This document shows positions 1 through 10,860 of a DNA stretch of 64,000 nucleotides, one piece after another. This stretch comes from Xenophilus aerolatus (GTDB lineage Bacteria; Pseudomonadota; Gammaproteobacteria; Burkholderiales; Burkholderiaceae_C). Positions within the stretch are counted from its first letter, which is position 1, and each line of letters begins with the position of its first letter. The translations under genes and the position numbers were made by a program. The stretch is from contig QAIB01000001.1 in the NCBI GenBank assembly GCA_030418545.1, positions 620,001 to 684,000 on the forward strand, read 5' to 3'. The notes beneath the pieces are model-generated. The model was not told the DNA's origin, ran no database searches, and was given only the letters and a program-made list of their open reading frames with translations.

Positions 1-1109
1 GTCATGTACGCCTGCGCCGACTGGCCGAACTTGTTGAGGTAGTTCATCGCGCCGCTGTTGGTCACGGTGCTGTCGAGCGTGCTGTCCGGGTTGGCGGTCA
101 TGACGCCGGTCGTCGGGTCCCATTCGGCCTTGGGGTTCGTCACCACCGTGGTCGACAGCGGCTGGGGGTAGGTCGGCCCGATGAAGCCCATGGCCGCGCG
201 CATCACCCCGCCCTGCGTATTGCCGTCGCTGGTGTAGAGGTAGGAGAACGCGCTGTAGCGGATCTTGTTGGCGTACTGCTGCATCAGCCCCTCGGGCTTG
301 TAGTTGGTGTCGCCGTACTTCACGCAGTTGGCTTCGACGCCGCCCGTGCCCGTCGACGGGTCGCAGACCTTCACGCGCACGTACACCTGGTAGACCGCGC
401 CGGCGTCGTTCTGGGTGGTGGTGCCGACCCAGTCGGCGCCGTTCTTGCTCGTGTCGCTGTAGGCGCTGTTGGTGCCGCTGAACACCATGCGGTTGCCGCG
501 CTTCCAGATGCTCATGTTGAAGGCGCTCCACGCGAAGGGCGTCACCGACGCGATGAGCCCGCTCGCCAGCTTGTGGCCCGTGCCGGCGGAGGTGCCGCGC
601 AGCGGGAAGTTCGACTGCGAGCCCTGCGCCGAGCCCCAGGCCTTCTCCAGCACCGTGGTGCCGGCCGTGTCGACCGAGCGGTAGCCGCCGGTCAGCGCCC
701 AGCGGAAGGGGTCGATGGTCTGCATCGTCGCCCAGTTCATGAAGTTGCCGCTCCACTTGCCCGAGCAGCTGTGGCTGTTGGTGCCGCTGGCGGCGCCCGC
801 CGGCTGGAAGTAGCCCTGCGCGGGCGCGGCGGTGTTCGCCTGGTAGGTGTAGCACTTCCTCGGGTCGAAGTAGCCCAGGTACTCGCTGGCGTCGGCATAG
901 TCGCCGAGGTTGGCCACGCTGATGGCGGTGGGGTACTCCACCGACAGTGCCAGCGCGAGGTTGCCCGGCACGTCGGAGGAGGCGAACACAGGCTGGTCGG
1001 CCAGCGTGACCGCCGAGGCCGTGCCGACGGCGGCAGCCGCCAGCAGGAGCGCCATGCAGGGCGCGAGGAACCGGCGCGACGCCCGTCGCAGGCATGAAGG
1101 AATCGGCAT
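1..1109 (-). CDS. pilY1: PilY1 type IV pilus tip/biogenesis protein, N-terminal part
   Basis: Only the first ~369 codons lie in the window; the gene runs off the left edge. The ATG at 1107-1109 opens a Sec-type signal peptide (arginine-rich start, then an Ala/Leu stretch ending near residue 33, ..GTASA). The mature start has the PilY1 signatures QPVFASSDVPGNLALALS and YLGYFDPRKCYTY, and the frame is still PilY1-like at the edge (GAMNYLNKFG). PilY1 is an outer, pilus-associated protein that promotes pilus extension, adhesion and surface sensing; its calcium-binding beta-propeller would lie beyond the window. It is the last visible gene of the minor pilin operon, 20 bp after pilX. The identification is firm; nothing can be said about the C-terminal half. 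Confidence 0.9.
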   Translation of the reverse strand, partial: MPIPSCLRRASRRFLAPCMALLLAAAAVGTASAVTLADQPVFASSDVPGNLALALSVEYPTAISVANLGDYADASEYLGYFDPRKCYTYQANTAAPAQGYFQPAGAASGTNSHSCSGKWSGNFMNWATMQTIDPFRWALTGGYRSVDTAGTTVLEKAWGSAQGSQSNFPLRGTSAGTGHKLASGLIASVTPFAWSAFNMSIWKRGNRMVFSGTNSAYSDTSKNGADWVGTTTQNDAGAVYQVYVRVKVCDPSTGTGGVEANCVKYGDTNYKPEGLMQQYANKIRYSAFSYLYTSDGNTQGGVMRAAMGFIGPTYPQPLSTTVVTNPKAEWDPTTGVMTANPDSTLDSTVTNSGAMNYLNKFGQSAQAYM

Positions 1110-1129
1110 GGTGCGTGTCCCCTGCGGGT

Positions 1130-1726
1130 TCAATCGGGTTTGGTGATGGACGACTGGACGAAGACCTGCGTGTTGCGCGGGCCGGTCACGCGGGCGCTCA
1201 GGCGGTACACGGTGGCCGTGGGCGGGCTGGGCCGCAGCGTGCCGGCGGTGCCGCCGGGCGGCGCACCCACCGACTGGATGCAGCCGGTGCTCACGGCGGC
1301 GCCGGTGGCCGCGCACAGGCGGTCCACCACGTAGCGGATCGTCACGCCCGGTGTGGCGCCGGGCAGGTCGGCGGCGGTGCCGACGGATGCGAAGGTGGCG
1401 TCGTCCAGCAGCACCGTCGGAATGCCCTGGGCATTGGCCGCCAGCATCGAGGACTTGTAGTTCAGCGACGGCTGGTCGGCGCCGGTGGCGTTCGCCAGCG
1501 CACCGCCGGGGCCGAACTGCGCGAGCACCGTGGACAGCGCCTGTTCGCCCTGGTTCACCAGGTCGCGCTTGAAGGCAAGGTTGCCCGCGGTGAAGAGCGA
1601 CGCGTTCATCGAGCGGATCACCGCCACGCCGCCGGCCATGAGGATGACCAGCACGACCAGGCACAGCAGCAGCACGACGCCGCGCTGACGGGTGCGAGCC
1701 GGTAGGCGAAGAGGACGTGCATTCAT
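1130..1726 (-). CDS. pilX: PilX-type minor pilin assembly protein
   Basis: A 198-residue protein with a basic leader (RTRQRG) followed by a hydrophobic helix VVLLLCLVVLVILMAGGVAVIRSM, the class III signal peptide/N-terminal alpha-helix layout of minor pilins, processed by PilD after the glycine. The position between pilW and pilY1 is that of pilX. Minor pilins prime pilus assembly at the inner membrane and lie at the fibre tip with PilY1. The start overlaps the pilW stop by 4 nt (ATGA), so translation is probably coupled. The C-terminal region is poorly conserved, so PilX is assigned by position as much as by sequence. Confidence 0.85.
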   Translation of the reverse strand: MNARPLRLPARTRQRGVVLLLCLVVLVILMAGGVAVIRSMNASLFTAGNLAFKRDLVNQGEQALSTVLAQFGPGGALANATGADQPSLNYKSSMLAANAQGIPTVLLDDATFASVGTAADLPGATPGVTIRYVVDRLCAATGAAVSTGCIQSVGAPPGGTAGTLRPSPPTATVYRLSARVTGPRNTQVFVQSSITKPD

Positions 1727-2928
1727 GGCGCGGTGAGGATCAGCGTGTTGCGCAGGGGGATCGTGGTTTCGACCACGCGGTAGCGGTAGTGCCGTGCGTC
1801 CACGTCGGTGCTCGCGTTGGCGGCCAGGGTGGTGGTTCCCGCGAGGGAGGCCCCTGCCGAGTTCTTCAGGTCAGCGAAATAGGTGAGCGCCGTCGGTGCG
1901 ACCATGTCCTTCTCGTAATTGGTGTCGCGCAGCACCAGGGCCAGTCGGACCGCGACGATGCGCTTCATCTTGGCGGGGGTGGCCATCACGGTGTCGATGT
2001 CGTAGCCGGGCGCGGGGGTCTCGGCCGGGTTGCCGGTCGCGTCCGGGCTTGCCCAGCTGTCCAGGATGCCGTCGCCGTTGCTGTCCAGCCCGTAGAGCGC
2101 GTGCAGCTCCATGACGTCGTTGGCCAGTGCCTGCGACGTCGGCGTGGCGCCGGAACTCAGCAGGTCGTAGGCGAAGAGGGTGTTGTCGTCGCCGACGCCG
2201 AACAGCTGGAACAGTGCGTTGCCGGCACCGCTGCTCCCCAGTTGGGTCACGTAGGTGCTCAGGTCGGTCGCGAAGCTGCTCATGGCCGTGGTCGGGCCGC
2301 TCGCGGCATAGCCGGCGCCGCCGAGCGTCAGCGTGCCGGTGCCCACCGAGCTGATCGGCTCAACCAGGCAGTCCGGCGTGCCGGAGCGGCTCACCAGCAC
2401 GAGGTCGTTGGCGTTGAAGCCCGTCGAGGTGTCGAGCTTCAGCGTGGTGGCATCCCCAGCGCTGGTGACGCGGCGCGGCACGTCGCCGGCGGCGCCGTTG
2501 CCGCTCATGACCACCAGCACGTCGGAGCCGGCGTCGGACTGGTTCTTCGCGATCAGCACGGGCGCCAGGCGCAGGCTCGCCGTCTTGCCCGCCAGGAAGC
2601 TGTTCTTGAACGGCGCCGGAAAGGCGGTGGCCCGCGGCAGCACGGCACCCGCGCTGAGCTGGCAGCCGAAGGCCCCCTGGTCGGCGGCCTGCACGAAGCC
2701 CGAGCCGGCGCTGCGCACCGCGAGGTCCAGCACCGAGGCGGCGTAGGCGCCCGACTGGTTGGCGTCGTTCACTGCCGTCGTCGAGCGGCGATGCGATTCG
2801 CTCACGACGACGATGCCGGTCACGGCCAGCGTGAGGACCAGACCGATGGTGATGGCCACGAGCAGCTCGATCAGCGTCAGGCCGCGGATGGATCGGCGAT
2901 GCGGGTGGAGGACGGCCGGGCAATTCAT
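1723..2928 (-). CDS. pilW: PilW minor pilin assembly protein
   Basis: A 401-residue protein with the prepilin motif RSIRGLTLIELLVAITIGL near the N-terminus: Gly at the cleavage site, then Leu-Thr-Leu-Ile-Glu with the conserved Glu5. The long C-terminal region is typical of PilW, which is larger than other minor pilins. The ATG at 2926-2928 is chosen because the prepilin leader should be short (about 17 residues) and because it overlaps the pilV stop by 4 nt. The open frame continues upstream to 3468, but that part shadows pilV. It acts with PilV, PilX and FimT/FimU as the initiation complex for type IV pili. Confidence 0.88.
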   Translation of the reverse strand: MNCPAVLHPHRRSIRGLTLIELLVAITIGLVLTLAVTGIVVVSESHRRSTTAVNDANQSGAYAASVLDLAVRSAGSGFVQAADQGAFGCQLSAGAVLPRATAFPAPFKNSFLAGKTASLRLAPVLIAKNQSDAGSDVLVVMSGNGAAGDVPRRVTSAGDATTLKLDTSTGFNANDLVLVSRSGTPDCLVEPISSVGTGTLTLGGAGYAASGPTTAMSSFATDLSTYVTQLGSSGAGNALFQLFGVGDDNTLFAYDLLSSGATPTSQALANDVMELHALYGLDSNGDGILDSWASPDATGNPAETPAPGYDIDTVMATPAKMKRIVAVRLALVLRDTNYEKDMVAPTALTYFADLKNSAGASLAGTTTLAANASTDVDARHYRYRVVETTIPLRNTLILTAP

Positions 2929-3335
2929 GGCAGCGTCACCCGGGTCTGGAAGCGGCTGCCGGTGTTGTTCGGGTCGCCGGCGTGGCCCGGCTCCTGCCAG
3001 GCGATGACGATGTCGGCGCTGTTGGCCGAGACGGGGGTGATGGTGCCGCTGGCGCCGGGCAGGCCCCCGGCGGCGGGGTTGCCGACCTTGGCCTGCCAGG
3101 CCGAGAGCAGGGTGGCGGGAATCGTCACCGACCGGTAGACCCACATGTCGGTGGCCGCCTCGTTGGCCAGCAGTGCGGCGCGGTTGCGGTCCTCGGCGTC
3201 GACCGAGAAGTTGATGGCGCGGGCCTGCAGACCGACGATGCCGAGGATGCCGAAGGACAACAGCAGGATGGCCACGAGGACTTCGAGCAGCGCGAAGCCT
3301 CGTGCGGCATCGGGGTTGGGGCGTTCCGCAGTCAT
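2925..3335 (-). CDS. pilV: PilV minor pilin assembly protein
   Basis: A 136-residue protein with prepilin motif ARGFALLEVLVAILLLSFGILGIVGLQ, characteristic of PilV. Two ATGs are close, at 3339-3341 and 3333-3335. The inner one is preferred because GGACGG lies 6 nt before it, whereas for the outer one the same motif would touch the start codon; the inner start also makes an ATGA overlap with the stop of the preceding pilin gene. It is a minor pilin of the type IV pilus priming complex at the inner membrane. Confidence 0.85.
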   Translation of the reverse strand: MTAERPNPDAARGFALLEVLVAILLLSFGILGIVGLQARAINFSVDAEDRNRAALLANEAATDMWVYRSVTIPATLLSAWQAKVGNPAAGGLPGASGTITPVSANSADIVIAWQEPGHAGDPNNTGSRFQTRVTLP

Positions 3336-3940
3336 GGGCATCCGTCCGGATGGGTGGACGACAGGGTCTTGGCGGGGTCGCACATGCGCACCTGGCCGCC
3401 CAGGCTGACCAGCACGCGCAGTGGCCTCGCGTCGGGCCCGTCCAGTTGGATGTCGTACTGCGCCGCACTAGCCGTCACATTGCAGCTGGCCCCCGTCACG
3501 CCCGTGTTCGTGTTCACGACCACGCGGCCCAGTGCACTGAAGCACAGTGCGGCAGGGCCCGTGATCTGCACGTTGGCGGCCGTCCCGCTCAGCGTGCCGC
3601 TTTCGATGAAGTCGGCCGTGTCGCTGCTGCCCGTCGTCAGCCGGATGGTCTTCGTGGCCCAGTAGCCGCCATTGGCCACCGCCGTCAGGCTGGTGGCGGG
3701 CGTCGGACTGTTGGTCAGCACGAACACCACCTGGCGGCTGCGGCGCGTGGCTTCGACCTGCGCGACGCGCAGGCCGTTCTCGAGCGCATCGGCGACCGTG
3801 CGCACCTTGTTGTTGCGGATCCAGGCCGCCATGCTCGGCATGGCGAGCAGCACCAGCACGCCCAGCAGCGTGACGGTCACCATCAGCTCGATGAGAGAGA
3901 AGCCGCGCGAGCGTGCACGGGGCAATGGTTGCGTCAGCAT
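3332..3940 (-). CDS. fimT: GspH/FimT family pseudopilin
   Basis: A 202-residue protein with prepilin motif SRGFSLIELMVTVTLLGVLVLLAMPSM and the GspH/FimT-type continuation (AAWIRNNKVRTVADALENGLRVAQVEATRR). The C-terminal beta-rich half contains paired cysteines (LCFSALG, ASCNVT and MCDP), as in other FimT/FimU proteins. The ATG at 3938-3940 gives a leader of normal length and overlaps the pilE stop by 7 nt. It is a minor pilin; some FimT proteins also bind DNA for uptake, but nothing here distinguishes that role. Confidence 0.85.
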   Translation of the reverse strand: MLTQPLPRARSRGFSLIELMVTVTLLGVLVLLAMPSMAAWIRNNKVRTVADALENGLRVAQVEATRRSRQVVFVLTNSPTPATSLTAVANGGYWATKTIRLTTGSSDTADFIESGTLSGTAANVQITGPAALCFSALGRVVVNTNTGVTGASCNVTASAAQYDIQLDGPDARPLRVLVSLGGQVRMCDPAKTLSSTHPDGCP

Positions 3941-4413
3941 CCCCCGGCCCTCGTCACCCAGTCGTTGGTGCAACTGCTCCAGCCGGACACGCCGGTCACG
4001 GTGGTGGCGCGTGTGTTCTTCTCGTCCACCGTGTAGACGAACCCGGAGACGGGCCCGGTGCCTTGCGCCTGGAGGACGTAGCCGGTCGCCGTCAGGGTGG
4101 CGCTCGGGCAGCTCAGCTGGAAATAGCCGGAGGTGGTGGTCGTCGCGCAAGGCGGGGTGAAGGTCCCTGCTGCCAGGTACGTCCGGTTGTCCTGGAAGTA
4201 CCGCTCCATGTTGGCGCGCAGCGTGGCCAGGCCCGTGGTTGCGTCCACCAGCCGCCCGCGCAGCACGTAGTCGCGGTACGACGGGTAGGCGATCGCGGCC
4301 AGGATCGCGACGATGGCCACCGTGACCATCACCTCGATGAGCGTGAAGCCGCCAGCGGGTCGGCGGCGGAGGCGGGCGCTGTGGCGCGCCGGTGTTCGGT
4401 CGGGGTCGTGCAT
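3934..4413 (-). CDS. pilE: Type IV pilin, PilE-type
   Basis: A 159-residue prepilin. After an arginine-rich leader comes GGFTLIEVMVTVAIVAILAAIAYPSYRDYVLRGRL, the canonical N-methylated pilin helix with Glu5. The C-terminus holds a cysteine pair (SSCTNDW...GGC) consistent with the D-region disulphide loop. It is the promoter-proximal gene of the minus-strand cluster, so pilE comes first here, not last as in Pseudomonas aeruginosa fimU-pilVWXY1Y2E. The PilE minor pilin of such clusters links the priming complex to the major pilin; whether this one is major or minor cannot be decided from sequence alone, but the operon argues for minor. Confidence 0.85.
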   Translation of the reverse strand: MHDPDRTPARHSARLRRRPAGGFTLIEVMVTVAIVAILAAIAYPSYRDYVLRGRLVDATTGLATLRANMERYFQDNRTYLAAGTFTPPCATTTTSGYFQLSCPSATLTATGYVLQAQGTGPVSGFVYTVDEKNTRATTVTGVSGWSSCTNDWVTRAGGC

Positions 4414-4505
4414 GGGGTCCTCGCAGGTCGCCGCTTCATGTGGAGTCGGCTGGAGGACCTAGGGTCTCGATCGCGGCTGGGCGCCACCTGACCGCGGCAA
4501 CATTT

Positions 4506-4522
4506 ATTGACAAGCGGTCAAT
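4506..4522. promoter_or_regulatory. 17-bp palindrome upstream of the pilin operon
   Basis: ATTGAC and GTCAAT form perfect 6-bp inverted arms around a 5-nt centre (AAGCG), 93 bp upstream of the pilE start. The size and symmetry fit a dimeric repressor operator, but no regulator is identified. The 4414-4620 gap otherwise holds only the terminator of the next gene. Confidence 0.35.
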
Positions 4523-4558
4523 TTCGTCACGCGGACGGTTGGCGGCTCACCTGGATTG

Positions 4559-4588
4559 GAAGAAAGAAGGGGTCCCGAAGGACCCCTT
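4559..4588 (-). terminator. Rho-independent terminator with UUCG loop
   Basis: Nine-base arms AAGGGGTCC (4567-4575) and GGACCCCTT (4580-4588) are perfectly complementary. Read on the minus strand the loop is TTCG, the extra-stable tetraloop, and the stem is followed by a pyrimidine-rich tract TTCTTTCTTCC. It sits 32 nt after the stop of the Bug gene at 4621 and should end that transcript before the pilus operon. Confidence 0.8.
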
Positions 4589-4620
4589 GCTCAGGAAGGC
4601 GGATGCGGCCGAAGGGCGGA

Positions 4621-5631
4621 TCACTGCGGCTGGAAGCCGCTCGCCTTGATGATCCCCGCCCAGGTGTTGGTGTAGCTGCGCACGCGGCCGGCGAACTGGC
4701 CCTGGGGCTCGTAGGCCACGTTCAGGCCCAGGTCGGTGAGCTTCTTCTTCACGTCGGGCATGGCCAGCACCTTCTGCAGCGCAGCGCCGAACTTGTCGAC
4801 CACCGGCTGCGGGGTGCCCACGGGCGCGAAGACGCCGTACCAGGGGTAGTCGGTCAGGTTCTCGAAACCCAGCTCGGTGAAGGTGGGGACGCTGGGCAGC
4901 AGCGGGTCGCGCTTGGCGCCGATGGTGGCGACGATGCGCACCTTGCCGGTCTTCTGGTATTCGATGAAGTCGGGCACCGAGGCGATGCCGGCGGCGATCT
5001 GGTTGCCCAGCATGTCGGCCGTCATGGGTGCGCTGCCGCGGTAGGGCGCGGCCTGCACGTCGATGCCGTACTTCTTGGCGATCAGCTGCACGAGGAAGAC
5101 CGGGATCGAGCCGGGCGCCGGCACGCCGATGGTGTCCTTGCCGGCCTTCTGGGTCTTCACCCAGTTGACGTACTCGTTCATGGTCTTGGCCGGCGTGGCG
5201 CCCGAGACCGCCAGCACATTGGCGAAGGTCGCGAAGCCCGCCACCGGCGTGAAGTCGGTGGCCGGGTTGAAGCCGGGGTTCTTCGTCACCAGCGGCAGGA
5301 TGGAGATGCTGTGGTCGTGGGTGAGGAAAAGCGTGTGGCCGTCGGCCGGCGCGGCGCGCAGGGCCTGGGCGGCGATCTGTCCGCCCGCACCAGCGCGGTT
5401 CTCGACCACCACGGCGGTGCCGAGTTCGTCCTTGAGCTTCTCGGCCAGCGTGCGGGCGATGGCGTCGGTGCCCGCGCCAGCGGGAAAGCCCACCAGCAGG
5501 CGGATCGGCGCACCGGTGGGCTGGGCCTGGGCCAGGCCCGCCGCGGCCAGCAGGGCGCCGACGGTGAAGGTCCGGCGCAGCAGGCGCGTGCCGCCGGCCA
5601 GGAAGGTGTTCGGGAAGGAAGAAGCAGGCAT
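4621..5631 (-). CDS. Bug/TctC family tripartite tricarboxylate transporter substrate-binding protein
   Basis: A 336-residue periplasmic binding protein. The signal peptide runs over roughly the first 37 residues (LLRRTFTVGALLAAAGLAQAQ). Bug signatures follow: IRLLVGFPAGAGTDAIAR, VVENRAGAGG, and the later LPSVPTFTELGF. The start at 5629-5631 is preferred over the upstream ATG at 5715 because it gives a normal signal peptide; a GGAG lies about 11 nt before it. No TctA/TctB membrane genes are adjacent, so it is an orphan, as is usual in Burkholderiales. Ligand unknown. It is divergent from clpB. Confidence 0.85.
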   Translation of the reverse strand: MPASSFPNTFLAGGTRLLRRTFTVGALLAAAGLAQAQPTGAPIRLLVGFPAGAGTDAIARTLAEKLKDELGTAVVVENRAGAGGQIAAQALRAAPADGHTLFLTHDHSISILPLVTKNPGFNPATDFTPVAGFATFANVLAVSGATPAKTMNEYVNWVKTQKAGKDTIGVPAPGSIPVFLVQLIAKKYGIDVQAAPYRGSAPMTADMLGNQIAAGIASVPDFIEYQKTGKVRIVATIGAKRDPLLPSVPTFTELGFENLTDYPWYGVFAPVGTPQPVVDKFGAALQKVLAMPDVKKKLTDLGLNVAYEPQGQFAGRVRSYTNTWAGIIKASGFQPQ

Positions 5632-5830
5632 GGAAGAGGAAACTCCGGTGGGAAAGCTGCAATGAGGCGCAACGCCATGCAGGAACTGCGCCCGCAACGG
5701 GCGGCCGGGCCGCATTGTGGGCCTTCGCCCCTGGCGCCATCACAGGGATCGCCCGCAGTGCGCCGCCGTGCCGTGCCTGATCCAGCGCAAGCCTTCGCCC
5801 GAAAAAAGCGGCTGCCGCCGATGGAAGCGC

Positions 5831-5858
5831 CTTGATTTCGCGGGTAGAAACCGCAAAT
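5831..5858 (+). promoter_or_regulatory. Possible heat-shock (sigma-32) promoter of clpB
   Basis: CTTGAT (5831-5836) and CCGCAAAT (5851-5858) are separated by 14 nt and resemble the sigma-32 -35 (CTTGAA) and -10 (CCCCATNT) elements. They lie just upstream of the clpB ribosome binding site GGAGG. ClpB is a classic RpoH target. The -10 match is imperfect. Confidence 0.4.
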
Positions 5859-5885
5859 GGGCGGCAGTCCGGAGGTTTATTTTTC

Positions 5886-8507
<2,622 letters not shown>

Positions 8508-8513
8508 TCGGGC

Positions 8514-8867
8514 ATGTTCAGCTTTTTGCTCCGCGTCATCCTGTTCTTCATGGGCCTGCTGGTCGCGGCCAGCTTGGCGGTGGCCGCCCTGCTGCTGGTC
8601 GCGGTGTGGATGGCCCGCGCCGGCTGGGCCCGGCTCACCGGCAAGCCGTTGACGCCGTGGACCGTGATGTTCGGCAACCGCTTCGACCCGCGGGCCGGCT
8701 TCGAGCGCTTCCGTGCTGCGGCCGCCCGCCAGAGCGGACCGACGGCCGCCGACGTGGCCGGCGCGCGTGCGCGCGGCGAGTCCGTGAAGAGCCCGGTGGC
8801 GAACATCGGCCGCGGAAGCGACGAGGTGACCGACGTGCGCGCCCGCCCGGTCACGGGCCGGGACTGA
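8514..8867 (+). CDS. Small membrane protein of unknown function
   Basis: A 117-residue protein beginning 6 nt after the clpB stop. One or two hydrophobic segments occupy residues 1-~40 (FLLRVILFFMGLLVAASLAVAALLLVAVWMA); the rest is polar, Arg/Ala-rich and probably cytoplasmic. I do not recognise a named family. The close spacing suggests co-transcription with clpB, but no ribosome binding site is obvious. Continuous good coding composition supports a real gene. Confidence 0.6.
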   Translation: MFSFLLRVILFFMGLLVAASLAVAALLLVAVWMARAGWARLTGKPLTPWTVMFGNRFDPRAGFERFRAAAARQSGPTAADVAGARARGESVKSPVANIGRGSDEVTDVRARPVTGRD

Positions 8868-8935
8868 CCCGCGTTCTGCATCGAGGGACTTCCTGCGCCG
8901 CTGCCGGCCCTGCCTGCAGCGGCGTCGTTCTACTT

Positions 8936-8995
8936 GCTCCTGATTTCATAGCGGGCCGCGCAGGCTGGGCGGGCGCTGCTGGCCGATTCGGTGCC
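8936..8995. repeat. Interspersed palindromic repeat, copy A
   Basis: This segment, with the core GGGCGGGCGCTG preceded by TTTCATAGC, aligns with copies near 15515 and 48033. The family has a GCTA..ATAGC head, a GC-rich hairpin core and an A/T-rich tail. Here it is intergenic, between the small membrane gene and bktB, within the 260-bp gap 8868-9127, which holds nothing else recognisable apart from the bktB ribosome binding site. Confidence 0.6.
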
Positions 8996-9127
8996 AAAAA
9001 CGCCGTGCACTCGCCGGGCCGGCCGGTTGATGCGGCGCAACGCGTCCGGTCGGCGGCAGTCGCCTCGCGGATTTCGCGGCATAGTCGGCGCTGACCTCGC
9101 TGTTCTTTCCATCCCAGGAGTTTGCTC

Positions 9128-10315
9128 ATGACCTCTCGCGACATCTTCGTGGTCGGCACCGCCCGCACCGCCATCGGCACCTTCGGCGGCTCGCTCAAGG
9201 ACGTGCCCAACACCCAGCTCGCCACCACCGCCGTCAAGGCGGCCATCGAACGCGCCGGCGTGGCGCCGGCCGAAGTCGGCCATGTGGTGATGGGCAACGT
9301 CATTCCCACCGACACCAAGGACGCCTACCTCAGCCGCGTGGCGGCCATCGACGCCGGCTGCCCGATCGAGACGCCGGCCTTCAACGTCAACCGCCTGTGC
9401 GGCTCGGGCCTGCAGGCCGTGGTGTCGGCCGCGCAGGCCATCGCGCTGGGCGACTGCGAGGTGGCCATCGGCGCCGGCTCCGAGTCGATGAGCCGCGGCC
9501 CGTACTTCGACACCGCCGCACGCTATGGCGCGCGCATGGGCGACGTGCAGCTGGTGGACTACATGCTGGGCATCCTGCACGACCCCTGGCAGAAGATCCA
9601 CATGGGCATCACGGCCGAGAACGTGGCCGCGCGCCACGGCATCACGCGCGAACAGCAGGACGCGCTGGCCGCCGAAAGCCATCGACGTGCCGCAGCCGCG
9701 ATTGCCGAGGGCCGCTTCAAGGAGCAGATCGTTCCGATCGAGATCAAGACGCGCAAGGGCGTGGTCGTCTTCGACACCGACGAGCATGTGAAGGCCGCGA
9801 CCACTGTCGAGGTGCTGGCCGGCATGAAGCCCGCCTTCAAGAAGGAGAACGGCACCGTCACCGCCGGCAATGCCTCTGGCATCAACGACGGCGCCGGCGC
9901 CGTGGTGCTGGCCGAGGGGGCACGCGCGAAGGCACTGGGCCTGAAGCCGCTGGCGCGCCTGGTGGGATATGCGCACGCCGGCGTCGAGCCGGCCTACATG
10001 GGCATCGGCCCGGTGCCCGCCACGCGCAAGGTGCTGGAGCGCACGGGCCTGAAGGTGAGCGACCTGGACGTGATCGAGTCGAACGAGGCCTTCGCGGCCC
10101 AGGCCTGCGCCGTGATGAAGGAACTGGATTTCGACCCGGCCAAAGTCAACGTCAACGGCTCCGGCATCTCGCTGGGCCATCCGGTGGGCGCCACCGGCGC
10201 GATCATCACCGTCAAGGCGATCGCCGAACTGCACCGCGTGCAGGGCCGCTATGCGCTGGTCACGATGTGCATCGGCGGCGGGCAGGGGATCGCGGCGATC
10301 TTCGAGCGGGTCTGA
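9128..10315 (+). CDS. bktB: Beta-ketothiolase (acetyl-CoA C-acyltransferase), BktB-like
   Basis: A 395-residue thiolase, close in recalled sequence to Cupriavidus BktB ([24 protein letters not shown], SLGHPxGATGA, [14 protein letters not shown]). It condenses or cleaves 3-ketoacyl-CoAs, working in beta-oxidation or in supply of C4/C5 precursors for polyhydroxyalkanoate. Catalytic residues are visible: nucleophile Cys91, His351 and Cys381. The ATG at 9128 has AGGAG 8 nt upstream and is preferred to the TTG two codons earlier. No other PHA genes are nearby, so a monocistronic role is likely. Confidence 0.93.
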   Translation: MTSRDIFVVGTARTAIGTFGGSLKDVPNTQLATTAVKAAIERAGVAPAEVGHVVMGNVIPTDTKDAYLSRVAAIDAGCPIETPAFNVNRLCGSGLQAVVSAAQAIALGDCEVAIGAGSESMSRGPYFDTAARYGARMGDVQLVDYMLGILHDPWQKIHMGITAENVAARHGITREQQDALAAESHRRAAAAIAEGRFKEQIVPIEIKTRKGVVVFDTDEHVKAATTVEVLAGMKPAFKKENGTVTAGNASGINDGAGAVVLAEGARAKALGLKPLARLVGYAHAGVEPAYMGIGPVPATRKVLERTGLKVSDLDVIESNEAFAAQACAVMKELDFDPAKVNVNGSGISLGHPVGATGAIITVKAIAELHRVQGRYALVTMCIGGGQGIAAIFERV

Positions 10316-10324
10316 AAGGGAGCG

Positions 10325-10450
10325 GACATCCGTACGCGAAGGGCGCGAAGGTTTCGCGAAGGTCGCAAAAGAGACATCCAAAAAAGTTTCTTGGAGCCTT
10401 CTGCGTCCTCTGCGTGACTTTGGTTTTTCCTCTGCGTCCGGTAGTCCGTA
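10325..10450. repeat. Low-complexity CGCGAAGG-type intergenic repeat
   Basis: CGCGAAGG occurs three times between 10334 and 10363, followed by an A-rich stretch and by CTTCTGCGTCCTCTGCGTGAC in the opposite sense, giving an imperfect inverted arrangement. This layout matches a family of interspersed intergenic repeats I have seen in many proteobacterial genomes, often mis-annotated as small proteins. It fills the gap between bktB and arfB. Confidence 0.5.
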
Positions 10451-10454
10451 TTCC

Positions 10455-10856
10455 ATGACCTCCACCCTCGTCGACGAGCGCGACGTCGAGTTCACCGCCA
10501 TCCGTGCCCAGGGCGCGGGCGGGCAGAACGTGAACAAGGTGTCGAGCGCCATGCACCTGCGCTTCGACGTGGCCGCCAGTTCGCTGCCGGAAGCCGTGAA
10601 GGCGCGGCTGCTGGCGCTGAGCGACGCGCGGCTGACGCAGGAGGGCGTGATCGTCATCAAGGCGCAGCGCCACCGCACGCAGGAACTCAACCGCGCCGAT
10701 GCCCTGGCGCGGCTGCAGGCGCTGGTCGACAGCGTGGCCGTGCCGCCGCGCGTGCGACGCGCCACGAAGCCCACGCTCGGGTCGGTGCGGCGGCGGCTCG
10801 AAGGCAAGACGCAGCGCGCCGAAGTCAAGAAGCTGCGCGGGCGCGTGCAGGATTGA
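10455..10856 (+). CDS. arfB: Alternative ribosome-rescue factor ArfB (codon-independent peptidyl-tRNA hydrolase)
   Basis: A 133-residue class-I release-factor-like protein with the catalytic GGQ at residues 22-24 (RAQGAGGQNVNK) and a basic C-terminal tail (RRRLEGKTQRAEVKKLRGR) that inserts into the empty mRNA channel of stalled ribosomes. It hydrolyses peptidyl-tRNA on non-stop ribosomes. Size and architecture fit ArfB/YaeJ and it lacks the codon-recognition domain of RF1/RF2. The ATG at 10455 is chosen because upstream in-frame sequence is the repeat described above. Confidence 0.9.
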   Translation: MTSTLVDERDVEFTAIRAQGAGGQNVNKVSSAMHLRFDVAASSLPEAVKARLLALSDARLTQEGVIVIKAQRHRTQELNRADALARLQALVDSVAVPPRVRRATKPTLGSVRRRLEGKTQRAEVKKLRGRVQD

Positions 10857-10860
10857 GCGG

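Noticed and set aside
10251-10454. N-terminal extension of arfB into the upstream repeat
   Set aside because: The extension is translated repeat sequence; the family start coincides with the ATG at 10455.
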